From: Pristionchus mayeri
Taxonomy: Eukaryota; Nematoda; Chromadorea; Rhabditida; Neodiplogasteridae
Direction: 5' to 3'
NCBI GenBank assembly: GCA_036245805.1
Contig: BTRK01000002.1
Coordinates: 20,763,067 to 20,827,066, forward strand
Length of the DNA stretch: 64,000 bases
Shown here: piece after piece, positions 48,201 to 60,901 of the stretch
Layout of the letters: each line of letters begins with the position of its first letter
Numbering within the stretch: position 1 is the first letter of the stretch
The notes under the pieces: generated by a model
Seen by the model: the letters and a program-made list of their open reading frames with translations, nothing else
Told to the model about the DNA's origin: nothing
Database searches by the model: none
Made by a program: the position numbers and the translations under genes

Positions 48201-51200
48201 TAGATGGAAGTGCCAGTGGATTCCCTCCTTCGCTTCGTCCTTCCTCTCGCCGAGCAGTGGTTCGTAGTGGACAACAGCAGTCTGGCAGCACTCTCCGATG
48301 AAGCATTGAGGTATGAGGAGGGGAGGGGAGGGGGCAGCCGATGCTCTGCCTTTGCATTGCACCTTATTATTCTTATTTCCTGTATGTTCATGTGATTTCA
48401 ATAATGATGATAACTAGGGTAAAATTGAAGCTCAATTATGCATTTAATAATAGTTGACTGCAGAGTACTCACTGCAATTTTGTCGAAGGCTGAGTGGAAG
48501 AAGTACGTGGGAAGATTCGATTATTGGATGAGGAAACTGGAAGGAGCTGAACAGAGGAAACCGATTGTGAGGTGAGAAGAATATGGAAGAGGATTGAGTG
48601 ATCCCTCAGGGAAGAGTAGTAATGGATGGATTGATTGGCAGAGTGATGGTGGCAATCGTGGATGCATTCCACTTCGATATCTCGGATGAATCATCAGGAG
48701 TGAGGAAGAAGGTCCTCTCCCATCTCATCCCAGCACTCAAACGATGCATCGATAGCAAGGTGAGTGAAGGAGGAGGAGAAGGGAGAGGGGAGGGGAGGGA
48801 TCGATTGCAGGAAGCGAGTACTATCCACAAGAGGGCAGGATCAAAGCAGTTCTACAGGTACACACTTACCTACCCTTGTTCTTACTTGCTCGACATGGGG
48901 GAGTACTCGGGGGGAGGGGGAGTAAGGATGGGTATTGAGTGAGGACGACGACGTGCAACGTGCTCCCGTCGCTTTGGCCACTACGAGACTACTCAAGAAA
49001 CTGCCCCAGGAGATAATGGACGAGCACGTGCAGAGGTAGGAAAGAGGAGGAGGGAGAGGAGAGAGAGAGACCTTTAGTGTGGTGCTGAAGATGGCTCAGC
49101 TGCTGGGGTCTCACTCTGATCGAGTGAGAGCCACTGCGAGGAAGACTCTCTCTGGCATTGCACTCGCATTGGGAAGCAAGTATCTACCATTCATACTCAA
49201 GGAACTCAAGCAGATACTCACCAAGGGATTCAAGGTGAGGAGAGGGAGAGGGAGGGGGAAAGGAGGGAGTGAATGCAGGTGCATGTGATGATCTACACGG
49301 TGCACTCCCTGATGGTGGATATGGAAGGAACCATCGGACACGGAGATGTCGACTCTGCTGTCGATGAAGTCGCCGAGGTGAGGGGGAGAGAGGAAGAGAG
49401 ATGGGGGAGGAGAGAGTGTTCCCTTTGCAGTCCTGCTGTGAAGACCTCTTCGGATTGTTGGCAGAGGAGAAAGAGGTGAGTGATGCCTCCCATGGTGAAG
49501 GGGGAGGGGGGAACCATAGCACCCCTTTATTCTCAGGTTGGCGCCATTCGATCAGCTACCATTGAAGCAAAGCATAGCAAAAGTCTTGACACGCTCATGC
49601 TAATGGCGAGGTACGGTATAATTTGGAGATGTCGATTGGTTGATTTGTGTGTAGATTTGTTTCCTCCTCTGCTCTCGGTCGATTGATTTCTCCTCTGGAA
49701 CGATGGCTGGATAACAAACCAACTGCACTCACTCACAAAGTAGTCGGAAATGCACTGAAGGAGATTGCCATTGGACTGAAGAGAAACGAAGGTATTCAGG
49801 ATATGAAGGAATTAGAAGGGAATAAGGAATGGATTGGCAGGAATTGATCACCGCCAGTTACTCATCTACGTCCACCATCAGATTACATCGAATCTCGAGA
49901 AGATAAAGGAGAAGGTGAGAGAGGGGGGAGGGGGAGGGGGAGGGGAGAGATACCAAATGAATGAATTGAGGAGGATGAATGGGAGAGATTGGAAGTGGAG
50001 GAAGAAGAAAAGGCGAGGAATCCCGAGAGTTGTCTCATCATCCCCAAGGCACCCAAGAGAATCGGAGTGATGCAGAAGGCGAAGAAGGTACTCCCCCCTC
50101 CCTCTCCCCCTCCCTCCCCCTATCCATCCCCCTTGAGGGTCATGCTCCTGTCCTCCTCGAATTCGCCCTCCATCTCCTCTCTGCGTGTCTCTCTGCAGTG
50201 ACATGGAAGGAGAGTGGAGATCAGGAGAGACTCGATCCCTTCCTCCATCTTGTCACCAAGTGTCTCGAGTTGAAGTACGAGAAGGTGAGTACTCCATCCA
50301 CCCCCCCCCCCTCATCCCCCTCTCTCTCTTCCTCTCTGCAGGTGGCAACTAATGGTCTCCGTTGTCTTCTGCAGTTGGTCCCTCGTGAACTCCCTTCTCT
50401 GCAGGGCAAATTGCGGTGAGTGAAGAAGAGGAAGAAGATGCACGGCTCATTCTTTGCTAATATGAACAATTTTGAATAAACAAACAAGAACAACGGAAAA
50501 ATATTACGGAACTTTTTTTCCGTTCTTCTGAACACAATTGTTACCAAATTTGGCTAAACTGTTTAGCCTAAACATTTTAAAAAAGAGTTGCTAAATTTCA
50601 ATTTTTTCGATTTTTTGTTTGTTTTTTCCAAAAAAAATGAACTATTTCTTGAAAAAGTGAAATAGTAAAATACAAGAAGGGCAGTCCAGGTGGGAATGGG
50701 GCCTACGATTGGAATGGGTTCAGATCAGTGGCCGATCGTCTCTTCGCTCTTCTCTCGACATTCGCCGGATTCGCCTCAGGGAAGGGCAGTGCCGCACTCC
50801 TGAATCAGATGATATTCAAGGTACTATCAGGTTGTGAAAAAAGTAATGTTAGATTTGGACCATGATGTTTGAGCACGACTAAAATTATTTTCGTTAAAGA
50901 TATCAAGATAGCTCGATATCATATAATAGGGGTTCACTTGGCCAATATGTATATGTGTTCGACTCGCCTCATGCTTTTTGGGTATCCGGAAAATCCAAGT
51001 TTTATCAAATGTGATATTTTCACATTTTTCTAAAAATAATTCCTGTCGCTCGTATTTTGCGGGGGGAAATAGTCGTACATTTGCATATAGTGGACTGAGA
51101 AGTCCATTAAGAGTTTTTTCGAAAAATACGTCTGGGCTCATGTCTGTATCAAAATAGCATGATTGACACAACATTGAAATCAAGCATTCCCAAGGTGACA

Positions 51201-52500
51201 GTTCTGAAGCGATAATATTTCTTGCTTTGAGGATCATTCCGACTGGCTTTTAAATACGCGCGCTTCCATGATACACTATGGTGCTACATATCACAGAGAA
51301 ACATTTTGGCTCACGCCTTTTACACTTTTAGAAATCATGGATTTTCATTACTGTTCAATGAAGGTCAACATAGTCAAAATTTCAACTTTTGGTGTTCGGT
51401 GAATGAATACATTTCCTCAAAAGGGAGCTATCTCCTGACTTAGCCCTATCGAGTACGGATAGATAAAGAGTTACTTTAACAATTAACCGTAAAAGTTTGC
51501 ACTTTCCATCAATGCTGGAAACAGGAAGTTTTGAAATATTCGAATTTCGATGTTCAAATTTCGTTGTCAGGTTGATGAATGATGCATGTTTTGGTAGAAG
51601 TATTGTATGCTCATATAGATTCAATGTTAAGTAAAACTTGGGAAGTGCTTTTTATATTACTACATTTGAGATCTATACATCTGTTGCGACGGATACACGG
51701 TAAAGAAGAGTATTTCACTCGATGTTCAGAGTAGGTCAAGTTAATAAATGAGCGTGTTTTCTGATAGGCATTCGCAGCGGACTATATTCGCATGTTGTAT
51801 TGTGATATACATAAGTCGTACTTTTGGGTTGTGACATAATATTTGATCTATCATAGCTGTCCATGGAATGGTAAGCCAAAACGTAATCAGTTCATCTCTG
51901 TGTTTGTGTACTTTTGTCTTCGTCCTGTGCGCTCCATCCCAATTGAATAGGCTTAAATCAGTGGGCGATGGAAAGAGTATTCAGGCACTCAACGAACGTG
52001 TATAGCAATATGATAATCAGGAATCAGGAAAAGGCACGGTGTCTCATAAGCGAAAATTTTAAAATCTAACATTACTTTTTTCACAACCTAATACATTCTA
52101 CCATCTCTGTCCCTTCCATCCTGTGGGAGGAGTATATTCGTATTGCAGTCCTTCGCGGCGATGATCAAAGTGTCGAAGGAGAATGTGCTGGGAGGGCAGA
52201 GGATAGAGGTCAGTTGAGGGAGAGAAGGGAGGAGGGGAGGGTGAGTGGACAATTTCATTCAGATTCTTCTCTCGTACATTCACTCGGATCTACTGGAGAC
52301 TCACAAGCAGGCGACTGCATTCACTCTGCTCAAGGCAATCGTCCAGAGGGAGATCAGACATCCTGAGGTGCGGAGGGAGGGAGAGGGATGGGAGAGGGAA
52401 AGTATCTCTGCAGCTTCGTACAATCATCCGTCGAGTGGAGGAATTGAGTGTGCAGGCTGAGATCGACTACGTCCGTGCTCACTGCAGACAAGTAGGAATG

Positions 52501-52535
<35 letters not shown>

Positions 52536-54457
52536 CCCCCCCTCGCAGCTTCTTCTCCTCTTCATCGGTTGTCATCCGGATGGAATGGAAGTGGATGATC
52601 ACATTGAGTTCCTCCTCGCACAACTCAACTACGAAGTGAGTTGCCCCCTCTCCCTATCTTCCTTTCCCGGTTGTTTGTAGATGGAGGATGGTCGTCTCTC
52701 TGCCATGGATACTCTCCATTCCCTCTTCGGGAGTCTCCGACAAGTGAGCCATTCTCCCCCTCATCTCTCTCTCTCCTCCTCTTTCCAGTCCGTTCTTGAT
52801 CCGGTGGGATTGAGTTGCATCGTACGACTCGCATCGAGAATAGTCTCTGAACCGAATGAGAAGGGAAGGGCAATGGCTGCACTCGCAATGAGGTACGAAG
52901 AGAGGGAGAGAAGGGGATGGAGAGAGACCTCCCAGGCGACTACTCGCCAATCTCTCCGAATCATCTCGCAACGATGGATTCATGGCTGCGATGGACTGGC
53001 TGGAGGCTGAGAAGGACTCCATCAAGGCTGCCGGTGAGGAGGAGGAGGAGGAGAGGGGAGAGGAGAGGGTGAGGGAGACTTGTTGCAGGTGCTTCTATGG
53101 TGCTGCAGTTGTGTCTGATGGAGGGAGGAGTGAAGGATGAGAGTGACCGAGAGAGACTGAGGAAGGCCATCGAGGCAATCGCAGGTATCCCCTCCCCTCC
53201 CTTCCCTTGGTATGGTCTCTGTTTGAGTGAGTCTCTCCTCTGCCGATCCCTCCTCATTCACTTCTCGCACTGCCATTCTACTACTGGATGCTCTCTCTGC
53301 AATAGCGGGAGTGCTGGGGAAGGAGGGAATGAAGGGAGCAGAGAAAGGAATCATCAAGGCATTCGGTGAGTGAGAGAGAAGAGAGGGGAGAGAGAGACAA
53401 TGATTGCAGAAGTGATGGACAAATGGATGAGGTCGAAGGTCATCGAGACGAGGAAGAGTTGCTGTGTACTGCTGGGCAATTTGCTCACTCTGGGAATGGA
53501 AGAGGTGAGGGGGAGGGGGAGGGTGAGGGAGGGGAGAGATGATCTGCAGAGTTCCCGTCGTTGGTCTCTCTTCGAATGTGCAGTGTGGCCGATGAGTGGG
53601 AAGAAGACGATGAAGAGTGAGATGACGTCGATGGTGATGAGGAATGCACTGGCGACACTCGATAGACTAAGTGATGAGGAGGTGAGAGGGAAGAGAGACT
53701 GTCTACCTATCTATTCCGGTTGTAGGTTTGCATGTATTCCATAAGTCTAGAGTGACGCAGTTATCAACACAATCATTGTTACTCTCAGAATATAATTTTT
53801 CAGGTGATTCGAGCATGCAATAAATTGGCGAATATTTGTCGTCACGAGATAGTGAATGCTCCCAATGAATCCATCAAGGTATACGGTAGATATTATTCGA
53901 TAGTCATCCTTCCATTGATCTCTTCCTATTCCAGAGATCATCCTGCTTCAAAATAGCTGCAGCGATGGCATTGAAGACGGAGGAAGGAGGAGTGAGGATG
54001 GAAGCGATACTCGATCACTTCGTTCCCATTCTATCGAGAGAGATGAGCAGGAAGAGTGCTGCCAGTGGTGAGTGAAGGGAGGAGGGAAGGAGGGGGAGGG
54101 AGGGAGGGATGGTATGGTTGCAGTGGTGGATGAATTGGCGGCTCTGGCAACGGAAGTGATGGAAGTACTGAAGAAGAGAGGAGGAGAGAAGGCAGTGGGA
54201 GAGAAGATGATGAGTGCAATGAAGGAGAGCAGAGAACTCAAGGATGAGAGGAGGTAGAGGGAGAGGGAGAGGGAGAGAGGGAGGAATGATTAAGGGCGGA
54301 GAGGAAGAGACTCATCGCATCGGATCCAGAGGCAGCAGCGAAAGAGACGATTAAGAAGCAGAAGAAGAAGAGAGAAGCGAAGAAGAGGAAGATGGATGTG
54401 CACAATCCAAATAGGATATTCAAGAGGAAGAAGGCATTGGAGAGAGAAGAGGATTAG
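34282..54457 (+). CDS. UTP20: UTP20, small-subunit processome scaffold (complete, dozens of exons)
   Basis: UTP20 is a very large HEAT-repeat protein of the nucleolar 90S/SSU processome, needed for 18S rRNA maturation. The start (34282-34311, then 34495) gives MGRKGKNTFQHISFTKRVEK, aligning with the known N terminus. ETDSFLIDELTKW follows. Later landmarks: TDFFTNIVHIQTHRRQRALM (48 kb), KYLPFILKELKQILTKGFKV then HVMIYTVHSLM (49.2 kb), SATIEAKHSKSLD, PESCLIIPKAPKR (50 kb), THKQATAFTLLKAIVQRE (52.3 kb), FLLAQLNYE, and a lysine-rich nuclear tail REAKKRKMDVHNPNRIFKRK ending at 54457. Most introns are 36-60 bases. Two are exceptions: 39865-45991, which holds an antisense gene, and about 50821-52148, which holds a mariner-type element. 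The exact exon near 35000-35045 is unresolved in phase. Confidence 0.92.
39130..39181. repeat. CAC/CCA trinucleotide microsatellite in a UTP20 intron
   Basis: A run of about 14 cac units, preceded by a C-run, immediately follows a splice donor. Confidence 0.9.
39886..45463 (-). CDS. Leucine-rich-repeat surface protein, probably GPI-anchored (chaoptin-like), nested in UTP20 intron
   Basis: The first exon (45463-45381) starts MPSLHRLLLLFLHIPL, a clear signal peptide. The next (about 45163-45016) holds a Cys cap: CSCLPDDDSIVIECNGARL, then LPPDTPITLRIQ. More than 20 LRRs follow. Examples: LETLDLSSNRISLIRNKAF, VKELNLSHNRVTSLGRGTF, LKVLDLSKNRIDSVSASW, IGHLDLSHNRLKLFSCSIF, LSSLSLSHNQLLSIHSAAF, LEYLDLSRNPFSSWHPNSF. 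The LRRCT cap reads NPIVCDCRMDWLIDW...DPCPQRV. The end CNGSISVPFLSSLVLLLLHF FFP-stop is a small-residue site plus hydrophobic tail, typical of GPI attachment. Signal + LRRNT + many LRR + LRRCT + GPI matches chaoptin-type proteins; orthology is inferred. Introns include a TTCGAA MITE. AATAAA on the minus strand near 39630-39620 may be its poly(A) signal. Confidence 0.85.
42258..42285. repeat. GA dinucleotide run in an LRR-gene intron
   Basis: About 13 GA units, followed by GGGA repeats. Confidence 0.85.
43469..43798. mobile_element. TTCGAA-rich MITE, copy 2
   Basis: tgataagacgtttcgaacaa at the left end and ttgcgaaatgtcttata at the right match copy 1 at 15745-16151. So do the interior blocks (acgaagtcgaataatgacg, cgaaacgtcctagttcg). 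It lies just after the donor of the LRR exon 43926-43819. Confidence 0.75.
45464..45991. other. Remainder of the UTP20 host intron upstream of the LRR gene
   Basis: It presumably contains the promoter of the antisense LRR gene. The minus strand is pyrimidine-rich. The UTP20 acceptor (attggacag) ends at 45991, followed by TSKVVVRLATSMGEADQ. No other exon. Confidence 0.5.
50827..52091. mobile_element. Mariner-type element in a UTP20 intron, with degraded transposase trace
   Basis: The ends TCAGGTTGTGAAAAAAGTAA and reverse-complement TTAGGTTGTGAAAAAAGTAA lie between TA dinucleotides, as for mariner. The length, 1265 bp, is that of a full mariner. A minus-strand frame (51237 to 50827) contains ITFDKTWIFRIPKK, which resembles the block around the first catalytic Asp of mariner transposases (TGDEKWI). 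The rest is broken by stops. No complete transposase. Confidence 0.6.
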
Positions 54458-54779
54458 AAGGGATCATCATACGCATTACGGGTTGCTATTACTATCACGG
54501 ATTAGTTGTAGATTGAGTTCGAAATACGGTCAATCCTTCCTTCATCTCTAATCCTCAGTCACTAGATCAGTGTTAAGTGGAGAGACCATTGCCCGTATTT
54601 CCAAATTGTTGTTTTTTGTTGAATCTGTTAATTGTTGTTCTTTGTTGTTCCCATCATTTACATTGTTGTGTTTGTTCCGAGTTTAAAGTAGGAATTACAT
54701 ATATTAAACAATCTTTTATAGGAGCATTATATTCGTTCATAATTCGGTAAAGCGTCCGAGAAATATCAGTAACAGCCCT
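54458..54779. other. UTP20 3' flank
   Basis: AT-rich with repeated ttgttgtt motifs at 54605-54670. No gene seen. Confidence 0.4.
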
Positions 54780-54944
54780 ATGGCAATGAATGTGTGTTTC
54801 CTTTCTCTCTCTTCGTCCCTTCTCTGCCCTTGTCTCTATGGTGCATGCGATGAATCAGATCCCGTGGAGCTCCTTCCTCCCAGGCACCTCTTCTCTAAAG
54901 GAGTCTTCACACTGACCTTGTCATACAAATTTCTCACCCTTTGA
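54780..54944 (+). CDS. Possible small secreted peptide (54 aa) or first exon
   Basis: ATG to stop without interruption. It opens with a signal-like stretch, MAMNVCFLSLSSSLLCPCLY, then DESDPVELLPPRHLFSK. It could be the first exon of a gene continuing through 54960-55370, where STLPHGIHLSHRE, SVVLPTFPLSLSMKDGS and ENECTQRDKYRELENE can be spliced in one phase. Family unknown; a chance frame cannot be excluded. Confidence 0.3.
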   Translation: MAMNVCFLSLSSSLLCPCLYGACDESDPVELLPPRHLFSKGVFTLTLSYKFLTL

Positions 54945-55743
54945 CCCAATTCCTCTACCTATCCCACTTCGCATATTCATCTCGTGGTCTCGTCCACTCT
55001 TCCACATGGCATCCATCTGTCTCATCGTGAAGTTCGTCTCTTTCCCTCTCTCTTCTCTGCTCACTCTTCCCTCTCTTCGTCTCTATCCCTTCTCCTTCCT
55101 CCTGCCACAACAATCCCTTGATCTACCTCCAATCTCCTCTATCTGCAGAGTGTGGTCCTTCCCACTTTTCCATTGTCTCTTTCGATGAAGGACGGAAGCA
55201 CAGCCCTTCTTATCCCATCCACTGCCAAGGCAAATAAAGTGAGTTATCTTATTCATTGACGGTAATCCCTTGCGAATCCCTTTCTCTGCTCTCGTCTGTC
55301 GATACGTGAGATCTCATGAGAATGAGTGCACTCAAAGAGATAAGTATCGCGAACTGGAGAATGAGTGAGTGGGACAGGAAGGGGAGAGGCGTAGTTTGTC
55401 GTCTTCTCACTCAATGGGTTCTAGGTTACGTGCGCTATATCACTGCTCTTATTCCCAAGGGAATATTCATTTTCTTCGTTCTTTTTTGTTGCTTTTTTTG
55501 TTTGCTTCTTCTGGTAGACTCCACGTGGAATAGGCTGGAAAGGGAGAAAGAAAGAGAGGGGGCGAAGGGAGGGAAAGAGAGATTGTGATCGAGAGAAGGC
55601 GGGGAAGCTCCTCTTTCAAGGTTTTAAGCTGCAGGCGCGTTTTAGCACTATCTATACGTGCAAATGTTGATGTATTATATATTAGTATGCCCCTTATTGA
55701 TGTATGAATGTACTTTTTAATGGTTTTGGTTCCTGCTCAGGAG
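54945..55743. other. Unresolved exon-like pieces upstream of the transporter
   Basis: Pyrimidine-rich DNA has possible exons at about 55150-55238 and 55322-55367, each bordered by ag and gtgagt. The function is not recognisable. ctgctcag at 55734-55741, just before the next ATG, looks like a trans-splice or splice acceptor. Confidence 0.3.
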
Positions 55744-57604
55744 ATGGCAGTCTCTCCCTCCTCGAATGCCCGATACAAGACTCTCTCTCTAGTGGTGCTG
55801 ATCCTGCAGACGACGGCACTCGTACTCGTACTCAGATACTCCAGGACTCAGGTGAACGACGGGGATCGAATGAATCCACGAGTGGGGGATACCTCTTCTG
55901 AGAATGAATCTATGTCGAAGTAATTGAACACTAGAATGAGTGGATGGTTGTGATGGGAGTTGGTTGCAGAAAGTGGCTGGCCCCAAGTACCTCTCCTCCA
56001 CTGCCGTCCTCGTCTCAGAGGCAGTCAAAGTGGTCACTTGCTTCCTCGTCCTCTTCAAGGAATGCAGTCAGTTCATCCACTATTCATTCCATGCCCTTCC
56101 TAGTCTTTTGCGTGCATCTTCTCGAGAAAACAAGATTGAAACCCATTTCATCCCATTCTCTCATGAATCCACCATCAACCAATATACTCGGAAGAGCAGA
56201 AAGTTTTCCATTCAATAATCAGCATAGCTTCTTGTCATTCGAATCTTTCTCTTGCAGATTTCCGTCTGCCCGTTCTGATTGGTGCAATCGATCGAGATGT
56301 GATCAAGAGACCGGCAGACTTCCTCAAGGTTCGCCCCTTTCTCCCCCCTCCCTCCCTATCTCAACTCCCCTCTTCAGATGTCAGTGCCTGCTGTTCTGTA
56401 CGTGGTGCAGAACAACCTCCTCTTCCTGGCCCTTTCCAAACTGGACGCGGCGACGTACCAAGTGAGAGAAGACAGCCTTCCTCTAACTCTCTCTCTCTTT
56501 CTCAGGTGACATACCAGCTGAAGATCCTCACGACGGCCTTCTTCACAGTGGTGATCATGCAACGGACTCTGCTGAGGACGCAGTGGCTGGCACTCCTCCT
56601 CCTCACTGCAGGAGTGGCACTCGTCCAGGTCAGAGGAGGGGGAGAGGGGGGGGAGGAGATGGACATTCAGATGCCCTCAGGCGATTCATCCAAACCGGAA
56701 GTGGCCCATGATGCGAGTGATCATCTAGTAGGTTAGTATTTCACGTGATTAAGTAACTGTAGTTGATGTTGTCATCCCTCCCCTCTCTTCCTCCCTCTCT
56801 CTCTCTCTTCTCAGGTTTGGTTGCTGTAATCGCTGCCTGTCTCACATCGGGATTCGCGGGAGTTTTCCTGGAGAAGATTCTGAAGCAGGGAAGCATCGGA
56901 TTGTGGATGAGGAATCTCCAGCTGGGTTAGTCCATCCACGAGTCACTCTCTGTAGTATCACTCTCTCAATATGAGATGGCCAACTAGACAGAGACTTGCA
57001 CCAGTTGCCATCTAGAATACCGTGAAGTCTCTCTCTCTCTCAGCATTCTTCTCGATCTTCGGTGCCTTCTTCATGTGTTGGATGTACGACGGGGAGGCGA
57101 TCTCGAGGGATGGCCTTCTGCAGGGATACAATGCCAGTGTGTGGACTGTGGTCGCTCTGCAGGCAAGAGAGGGGGGGGGGGATCCTCTCATGCTCTCATA
57201 TCTCCTCAGGCCTACGGGGGACTGGTGATCGCCATGGTGGTCAAGTACGCAGACAACATCCTCAAGGTGAGATTCCCCCATGGGGGATGGAGGATGAGTC
57301 GTCTCTCAGGGCTTCGCTGTCTCTCTCTCCATCATCCTCTCCTCCTTCGTCTCCTGGTTCTTCCTCTCTGACTTCACTCCCTCCCTGTGAGTTTATGAAG
57401 AGTTAGAATCAACCCATTCCTTACATGAGTCACTTGCGAAGAGAGGGAATCATCCCTGACCTGTCTCATTAAGAAGAGACTCCTTTCTTTCTGTCTACAG
57501 TACTTGGTTGCAGTGCATTCGTGGCGGGAGGCTCTCTGGTCATTGGATCGACGTTCCTCTATGGATACGAGCCGAAGAAGCCATCGGCCATCCACTCTTC
57601 ATAG
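55744..57604 (+). CDS. Golgi nucleotide-sugar transporter, SLC35A family (UDP-GlcNAc/UDP-Gal type)
   Basis: Eleven exons join in phase: 55744-55851, 55970-56066, 56258-56328, 56378-56461, 56506-56628, 56671-56731, 56815-56925, 57044-57162, 57210-57266, 57310-57386 and 57514-57604. Family landmarks in order: [135 protein letters not shown], and a closing [13 protein letters not shown]. About 330 residues and ten helices are expected. It exchanges UDP-sugar for UMP across the Golgi membrane for glycosylation; the exact sugar cannot be told from sequence. The intron after 57162 uses a GC donor (CAG|gcaaga). Confidence 0.92.
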
Positions 57605-58233
57605 GTCTCTAGTGTAGGAGATCACTCTCATTAGTGTATACTCCTTTACTGCTTTATTCTCTCGTGTTCCTCCTTCACCTCCCTCTGTCCCCTTCTCAAT
57701 GAGTGTCTGATTGGTTGTATCTGAGAGTATTCTCTCTTTCATCTCTTCCATATCCACTCTAATTCTTTGGATAAGTCTTCTCTTCATCTCAGTGTTATCG
57801 TCTAATCCTCCTCTCCACTTCATCCCCACCCCCACTAAAAGGATTCCACACTGGAACCTCTACATCCGATTCCGTAGATACAGTACTCATTGTTTGTAGA
57901 TTCTTTTTGTATTGTATTATACCGAACCCTCCTCTCCTCACTCCTTCCAAAGCCTTTGCGAATCTGGTCCTTTTAATTATTCAGATTGTGTATTTTCCCT
58001 TTTCATTTCCGGTCTGAGTTCGCATTATACTCAGTTGTTTTGTTTTTAGTGTGTTCAGATGTGATATGAAAGGATGAGAGTAAGTACAGATTACGTGATA
58101 AACAATTGTTCTCCAGAGCATCTAAGAGATCCGGATTCCCCTTCTCTTCTTGTCTCTATAGCAACTAGCAAAGATTCACCCGTCTCTATTCGAGTAAAGA
58201 TCAGTTGCTCTCTGTTGTTCCTCCTCCTCTCAG
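57605..58233. other. Intergenic, possibly with a 5' exon of the kinase
   Basis: An open frame from 58074 (STDYVINNCSPEHLRDPDSP) ends at a gtaaag donor near 58196 and could be an upstream kinase exon. Otherwise nothing seen. Confidence 0.35.
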
Positions 58234-60848
58234 ATGAATACTCGATCTCGGACATCATCTCTCAAGGGCGCTCCTTCTTCCTCTTCTCTCCCCGTGAGTG
58301 ACCTACCCTCTCTCCTCTCCGTTCTCAAATAGTCCTCTTTCCTCTAACACGTAGTTCCTCCCACTTTATTCCTCATCCTCTACCTTATTTCCTGTCATTT
58401 CCCCTCCTCCATATTTTCCATCTCGGTATGCTAGTCCGTCTCTTACTTCAACAGCCAATGTTTAGTCGAACGAAGAAGGATGAGGTTAGTATCTCAATAT
58501 CAGATGCCTCGGATGTTGTGAAATGGCTATTTTGAATTTAATGCTCAAATTTTGATTGTTATTTGCAGACTCGACAGAATTCAGATGAAGGAGAAGTTGT
58601 TCGGAGGAGGGAATCAACGGGAGTGGCGGGAATGAGACCAGTGGATAGGAGACTCGACTTACTCAGGGCGAGGTCAGAAAGCATCACACTCTCCTCAAAA
58701 GATGCCATTACAGAGAAGCATTTTCTGAACCGAGTACGACAGTGGAGAGATCGGATAGTGAAGATGAGAGGTAGAGAATGAAGAGTAGATGGAGGGAAGG
58801 AGTTGCATTCAGAGAATCATCCTCGGAAGATATCATTACTCCTGCTCCCTTTCGATCGGGACTCCAATCCAGACAAAGTGATCCCAATCCTCCCAGCAGA
58901 GTCAGTTCATAAGTGATCTTCCTCAAAGTAGAATGTGAAGTGAGACTGAGCCCGCCTCTCTATCTGGAACCATCTTCCGAACCAATCCTCCAAATGGCTC
59001 CATCCTCCTCCCTCCACTCAGATTGATGAAGTGGAGGCCTCTCACTACCCTTCAATCGATCGAGTCACAATCCTACTGTATTTAGCCGAGTAGATCACCC
59101 CTCTCTCAACGGACAACATCAGCCTTCTCCCTTCCCGTTTCATCCTCGAACGAGCTGGAGGACCGGTGAGTAAGAGAGGAGAAGGAAGAAGATAGATTCG
59201 CTTCAGAGATGTACTCACGTATCACAAGGTACTCGCTCGATTGCAGAACAACGAAGAAGTTCATCGAGAGGTATGTTACTCCCCCCCCTCTTCCTCCCCC
59301 AACCCCTCCCCCTCCCCCCTCGTAAGGTGAGATTGAGGTGGCCATCGGCCGACGGATTGGCTTCTATCGACTGGGCAAGGAATTGGGGTCTGGCAACTTC
59401 TCCAAAGTCAAGATTGGCAGTCATATCCTCACTAATGGTATTATTTCATTATTTGGTTGGGGGGGGGTAGGGAGATGGAGAGGAGGGAGGGGACTCTCTG
59501 AAATGGAACATCCTTGTGTTCTCCTTCTCACCTTTCTGGGAATTCTCTCTGAATATTAAAAGGGTTGTGTGAGAGGAGACTAGATGCTGTGATATTCAGG
59601 TAAGTGATGAAGGGGTACAAGAGATCACTTCTCCCTCTTCTCCATCCTTGTGTATGGTAGTAGTAGTGGAATGAGTGATGAAGTGATGGGATTAGGAAAC
59701 CAATGAAGGAGAGAGATCTCGAGAGAGGGGGGAAGTGGGGGAAGTGGGCGTGGAAAGAGAGAGATCTCCATCCTATCCATCTTATCATCAAAGACGTGCA
59801 GATAAACACTGGGAAGTCAAATTGATCAAATCAGAGATGAGTCCGCACTTTTCTTCGTTTTCCATGCATCAACTTGAGAATTGAAACGATGCGTGAGAAT
59901 AGGAATTAAATTTGCAGAACGAGTGGCAGTTAAAATAATGGAGAAGGCGAAAATGGATGCGAAGAGCCAGAAATTACTCGGTCGAGAGATTGAGAACATG
60001 GAGAGGGTCAACCATCCCAATATCATCCAATTATTCGAGGTTTGCCCATCAATCGAAGGAAATCCGAGGGAAATCTTGCAGGTGGTAGAGACAATAACTC
60101 GGATTCATCTCGTTTGTGAGTATGCACGAGGAGGTAGACACTGCCTCTCCCTTACTTCTCCCATTCTACTTACGCTCTATTCGTAGGGGCAAACTTGGGC
60201 AATTAAACACAGTTGGACTCATTTAATTTCTGTCGAATAAAAAATATGTATATTTACGAGAGTTAGGTTCTTGGGATAAATTCAAATCACATCATGCATA
60301 TCTAATTATTTTTTGGGCTGATCCGGGTTTCACTTGACGATTCGAAAACTAACGATCTCAAGTCTATGTAATTTAAAAAGAGGTTCAATACTGCTCAATA
60401 CTGTTCAATATTGCTGATACTGACGCCTCTTCCGTGCAGGTGAATTGTATATGTACGTGCATGAGAAGGGAAAACTACCCGAGAAAGAGGCCAAGATACT
60501 CTTCGCACAACTCATTTCTGCTGTCGAACACTTGGTCAGCCCCCCCCCCCTCCCCCTCCTTCTCCCCTCTCCTATCTCTCCTCTTCTTCAGCACAATCTC
60601 AACATTGCCCATCGTGACATCAAGGCGGAGAACATCATGTTCAGTGAGCCAGGAGGTTCTCTCAGACTCGTCGACTTCGGATTCTCTCGTCTACTCGACG
60701 ACGGTATCTTCATTATTTATCTTTGAACCAAAAAATATTTGTCTACCAATAGCTAGTTAAATATTTCCTTCTTTTGAGATTCAGTTCGGACCTTCTGTGG
60801 TTCTCCTCCGTATGCTGCTCCTGAACTATTCCAGTCAGTCCTCTCCTT

Positions 60849-60901
<53 letters not shown>

